From Saccharicrinis aurantiacus (GTDB taxonomy: Bacteria; Bacteroidota; Bacteroidia; Bacteroidales; Marinilabiliaceae): 64,000 bases of DNA. The translations under genes and the position numbers were made by a program. The notes under the pieces were generated by a model that ran no database searches, was not told the origin of the DNA, and was given only the letters and a program-made list of their open reading frames with translations. Below, in pieces: positions 61,359 to 64,000 of the stretch. The first letter of the stretch is position 1, and each line of letters opens with the position of its first letter. Location: the NCBI RefSeq assembly GCF_001660705.2, contig NZ_LYBV02000032.1, positions 62,001 through 126,000 on the forward strand, given 5' to 3'.

Positions 61359-64000
61359 TTATTTAGCACACCACTTTAAAATCATTCTATTAATTTCTTC
61401 GCGTTGTGCTGGCTTCACAATAAAATCATCCACTCCTACATTAAAAGCTTCGTCTTTTATTGAAGAATCATTATTTGCAGTCATAGCTATAATAGGGCAA
61501 GTTGAATTTAATTTCTTGACTTCTACAGTAGCCTCAAATCCATTTAATTCAGGCATCTGAAGATCCATAAATATAATATCATAACTACACTCTGTGAACA
61601 TTTTAATCACATCATTTCCATTATTAGCGATGTCAATTGTATACCCCAATTTACTAAACAGATTACTTGCTACTTTTTGATTGAAAAGATTATCCTCTGC
61701 TACTAAAATTTTTAAATCATGAGGAACAACCTTACCAACCATACTCGATGTGTCTCTAATACTTGTGAAATATCGCAATAAGAAACTTTTAAGAATATCA
61801 ATCTTTATAGGCTTACGGAGGTAAATATCAGCTCCTAATCGTTTACCAATATTGGTGTTCATTTTTTGATAGTCTGAGCTTTGAAGAACAATTAGGTACT
61901 GCGTATGAAGGTTATAATTATAAAGTTCCTGCAAGAAATCAATTCCATTAAAATCAGGACGTTGGTCTACTATAATTGCATGATATTTTTTAGTGTCTCG
62001 AAGAGAAACAATTGTTTCTTGAGATGGCGACATTATCGTGTATTTTATACCTAGAGCCATCATGTTTTTTGCAATTGCCTGCACCTGCAATAGATCATCA
62101 CTTATTACAAGAACATTAATCTGAGTCCATGCAAATATATATGAGAAATCTAGATTCTTTCTTTTTCTCATACTTAACAGCGGCAGTGTGAAACAGAAAT
62201 CTGAGCCTGGATATTCTTCATTCGTTGATATTGAAGATGGACTTACAGCCCATATTTCACCACCCATCAATTGTACTAAATTCTTAGATATTGAAGTTCC
62301 TAAACCTGTCCCCCCAAATTTTCGAGTAGTACTTTCATCTTCTTGAGAAAAAGATTGAAAGATAGTTTGAAGTTTATCTTTATTTATGCCAATACCTGTA
62401 TCACTAACCGTAAACTTAAGAACAGAATTACCATTTAAAGCTTTTACTTTCTCAACCTTTAATCGTACCTCTCCGTGGGCTGTAAATTTAATTGCGTTTC
62501 CGATAATATTAATTAGTACCTGTTTAATCCTTAGCGGATCACCCAAGTAATCTTCTGGAATATCCCCGTCTGATTCCCAGCTTAATTTTAAATTACGCTC
62601 TTTAACTTGCACCTCGAAATCGCCAATTATATGCTGAATTTCTTTATTTAGATTCATCGGAATAGCCTCTACCTCAAGCTTTCCTGATTCAATTTTAGAG
62701 AAATCGAGTATATCGTTAATTAAGGCCAACAAAGTATCTGCCGATCGCTTTACTATGCCCAACATATCGCGCTCAGCATCCGGGAGGTTATTTGACAGCA
62801 GCATCACATCAGTCATCCCTATAATACCATTTAATGGCGTACGTAGTTCATGACTAACATTAGCAATAAAAGTAGTTTTTGCAAGATGAGCCTTCCCACT
62901 TGGTTCAACTATCTTCTCAAATGGTGTTGACTCTATAAATACTTCAATAGTATATTGCTCGTCCTGCAGAAAGAAAGGAACTGTTTCATTTAAAAGGATC
63001 TGCTGATTTCCTTGTCCATTATCAAGAACATACTTACTTGATGTTTTAGTGATATCAATATGTTGAACTACTTTCTTTTTCTCAAATATTACGTGATAAT
63101 TAACTGTAGAATTAAGCAACAAATCCTCGTCTTCATAATCAAATAGGTTAAGAGCAGCTCTATTAACCTGTTTAATTCGCTTATTACTATCTAGCATTAC
63201 AACCCCAACAGGCAAATAATGCAAAACTTTTTGTAAAGCTTCCTCTGATTGATTTAATCGAATTGCATTTACTTTGTTTTTACTTACTACACGTAAGAAG
63301 AACAAAACGATCAACATAATAATCACAAAGGTAATAAGAGCAATAATTGCAAAATTCATTAAAATTGAATCTGTTATTGGCTTAACTCTTAATGAAAACG
63401 CCAAAATAACAGGGCTACCAGATATCTTAATTACCTCAAATGAAGTTAGTACTCTCTCCCTGAGTCCATTATAATGCATTGTATGAATTATAGCGGTATC
63501 TCCCATTAATACAGAAGCATATAAATTTTCTTTCTTTTTACTCGCTAAACTTAAACCTTCCAGAGTAGAGAATATTACATTATTATTATGATCTAAGATC
63601 CATTCTACTTGATGACCTCTTATACTGAAATTATGAAAAAGATCTTTATAAAACCGCTCCGCATTAATACTAAAACTGACATAACCATAAATATAGCTAT
63701 CAGCATACAATGGCTGTTTATATTCAATTGTGTTATTTTTAATATTCAGATTAACTGTTTCTTTGAAATATTCCTGGCGATTCTGCTCACTATATTTGGA
63801 TACAAACACGCCATTATTCATTCTACTAAGCGTATAGCAATGACCTTTTGTATCGCTCACAGTAAGCTCTTTCAGCACATCACCGTATCTATTGTATAGT
63901 AATTGCGTACGCTCTTGTACAATTGTATTTTCAGCAATCGTATTAAACTCAAATAAAGCATTAAGCTCCTTTTCGTTTAATAAAAGAAGAATATTGGTTT
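61359..64000 (-). CDS. Hybrid sensor histidine kinase with two receiver domains, N-terminus cut by the window
   Basis: The frame is open to the window's right edge, so the protein is longer than the 880 residues visible. Order counted from the internal GTG at 63878: part of an extracytoplasmic sensor (1-165), a transmembrane helix (172-198), PAS-like domain (210-320), HisKA with His343 in FIANVSHELRTPLNGIIG, HATPase (NIIGNAIKFT, GTGLGTSISKNLVQLMGG), a diverged receiver (about 585-705, keeps AIIVDQRP and LRKPI), and a canonical receiver (about 715-835, LVAEDN, IIFMDLQMPELNG, VKPAQ). No DNA-binding output domain, so it must signal through a separate partner. Confidence 0.92.
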   Translation of the reverse strand, partial: TNILLLLNEKELNALFEFNTIAENTIVQERTQLLYNRYGDVLKELTVSDTKGHCYTLSRMNNGVFVSKYSEQNRQEYFKETVNLNIKNNTIEYKQPLYADSYIYGYVSFSINAERFYKDLFHNFSIRGHQVEWILDHNNNVIFSTLEGLSLASKKKENLYASVLMGDTAIIHTMHYNGLRERVLTSFEVIKISGSPVILAFSLRVKPITDSILMNFAIIALITFVIIMLIVLFFLRVVSKNKVNAIRLNQSEEALQKVLHYLPVGVVMLDSNKRIKQVNRAALNLFDYEDEDLLLNSTVNYHVIFEKKKVVQHIDITKTSSKYVLDNGQGNQQILLNETVPFFLQDEQYTIEVFIESTPFEKIVEPSGKAHLAKTTFIANVSHELRTPLNGIIGMTDVMLLSNNLPDAERDMLGIVKRSADTLLALINDILDFSKIESGKLEVEAIPMNLNKEIQHIIGDFEVQVKERNLKLSWESDGDIPEDYLGDPLRIKQVLINIIGNAIKFTAHGEVRLKVEKVKALNGNSVLKFTVSDTGIGINKDKLQTIFQSFSQEDESTTRKFGGTGLGTSISKNLVQLMGGEIWAVSPSSISTNEEYPGSDFCFTLPLLSMRKRKNLDFSYIFAWTQINVLVISDDLLQVQAIAKNMMALGIKYTIMSPSQETIVSLRDTKKYHAIIVDQRPDFNGIDFLQELYNYNLHTQYLIVLQSSDYQKMNTNIGKRLGADIYLRKPIKIDILKSFLLRYFTSIRDTSSMVGKVVPHDLKILVAEDNLFNQKVASNLFSKLGYTIDIANNGNDVIKMFTECSYDIIFMDLQMPELNGFEATVEVKKLNSTCPIIAMTANNDSSIKDEAFNVGVDDFIVKPAQREEINRMILKWCAK

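Overview
The window is low-GC DNA from a member of the Bacteroidota. The evidence is two SusC/SusD outer-membrane uptake systems, Bacteroidota-type promoters (TTG/TTTG, about 19 bases, TAnnTTTG), DUF4252, DUF4382 and PspC families, and starts without Shine-Dalgarno sequences. A fumarate-reductase-type frd/sdhCAB operon, a sodium-pumping methylmalonyl-CoA decarboxylase operon and an oxygen-independent (early cobalt) B12 pathway suggest an anaerobic or facultative fermenter of the Bacteroidales/Marinilabiliales kind. The genus cannot be read from the sequence. I see no tRNA, rRNA, CRISPR array, insertion sequence or phage.

Layout. 1-2.7 kb: the end of a susC and its susD. 2.7-3.6 kb: a gene-free, repeat-rich spacer. 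3.6-6.8 kb: cobT-cobS-cobC-cobU (lower-ligand steps of B12). 7.0-12.9 kb, minus strand: a second susC-susD plus an unknown lipoprotein. 13.7-17.9 kb, minus strand: mce and the methylmalonyl-CoA decarboxylase complex. 18.6-24.7 kb: an M3 peptidase, an orphan ExbD-like protein, a cobalamin riboswitch that ends in a terminator before a secreted peroxiredoxin-like gene, a membrane phosphoesterase and a lipoprotein. 24.8-38.1 kb: a second cobalamin riboswitch and a 15-gene corrin-ring and cobalt-uptake operon (cbiX-M-N-Q-O-A-C-DE-T-L-F-G-H-J and a fused siroheme synthase). 38.2-43.3 kb: a DUF4382 lipoprotein, an ECF sigma factor with a small Cys-type partner, two thioredoxin-fold proteins, and a DinB/NRDE/papain-like trio. 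44-47.7 kb: DUF6261, a PEP-enzyme regulatory kinase, and a divergent GTP cyclohydrolase I with a pterin synthase. 47.7-51.5 kb, minus strand: PadR-PspC-PspC-DUF4252. 51.7-57 kb: frr, then frd/sdhCAB. 57-64 kb, mostly minus strand: CPBP protease, fabH, rpmF, DUF177 and two sensor kinases, the last cut by the window edge.

The metabolic genes fit together. Fumarate reductase makes succinate, B12-dependent mutase (not in the window) would turn succinyl-CoA into methylmalonyl-CoA, and Mce plus the sodium pump take it to propionyl-CoA. The window therefore carries both ends of a succinate-propionate route and most of the route to its cofactor.

Most notable signals: (i) 7-base tandem repeats (TTGATAC/ACTTTAT) and matching inverted arms placed 4-10 bases before the start codons of B12 genes in both cob loci, and nowhere else that I saw; (ii) a 25-base promoter-like element with identical geometry before two secreted thioredoxin-fold genes 18 kb apart, one of them just downstream of an ECF sigma gene; (iii) a cobalamin riboswitch whose transcript should stop before any gene.
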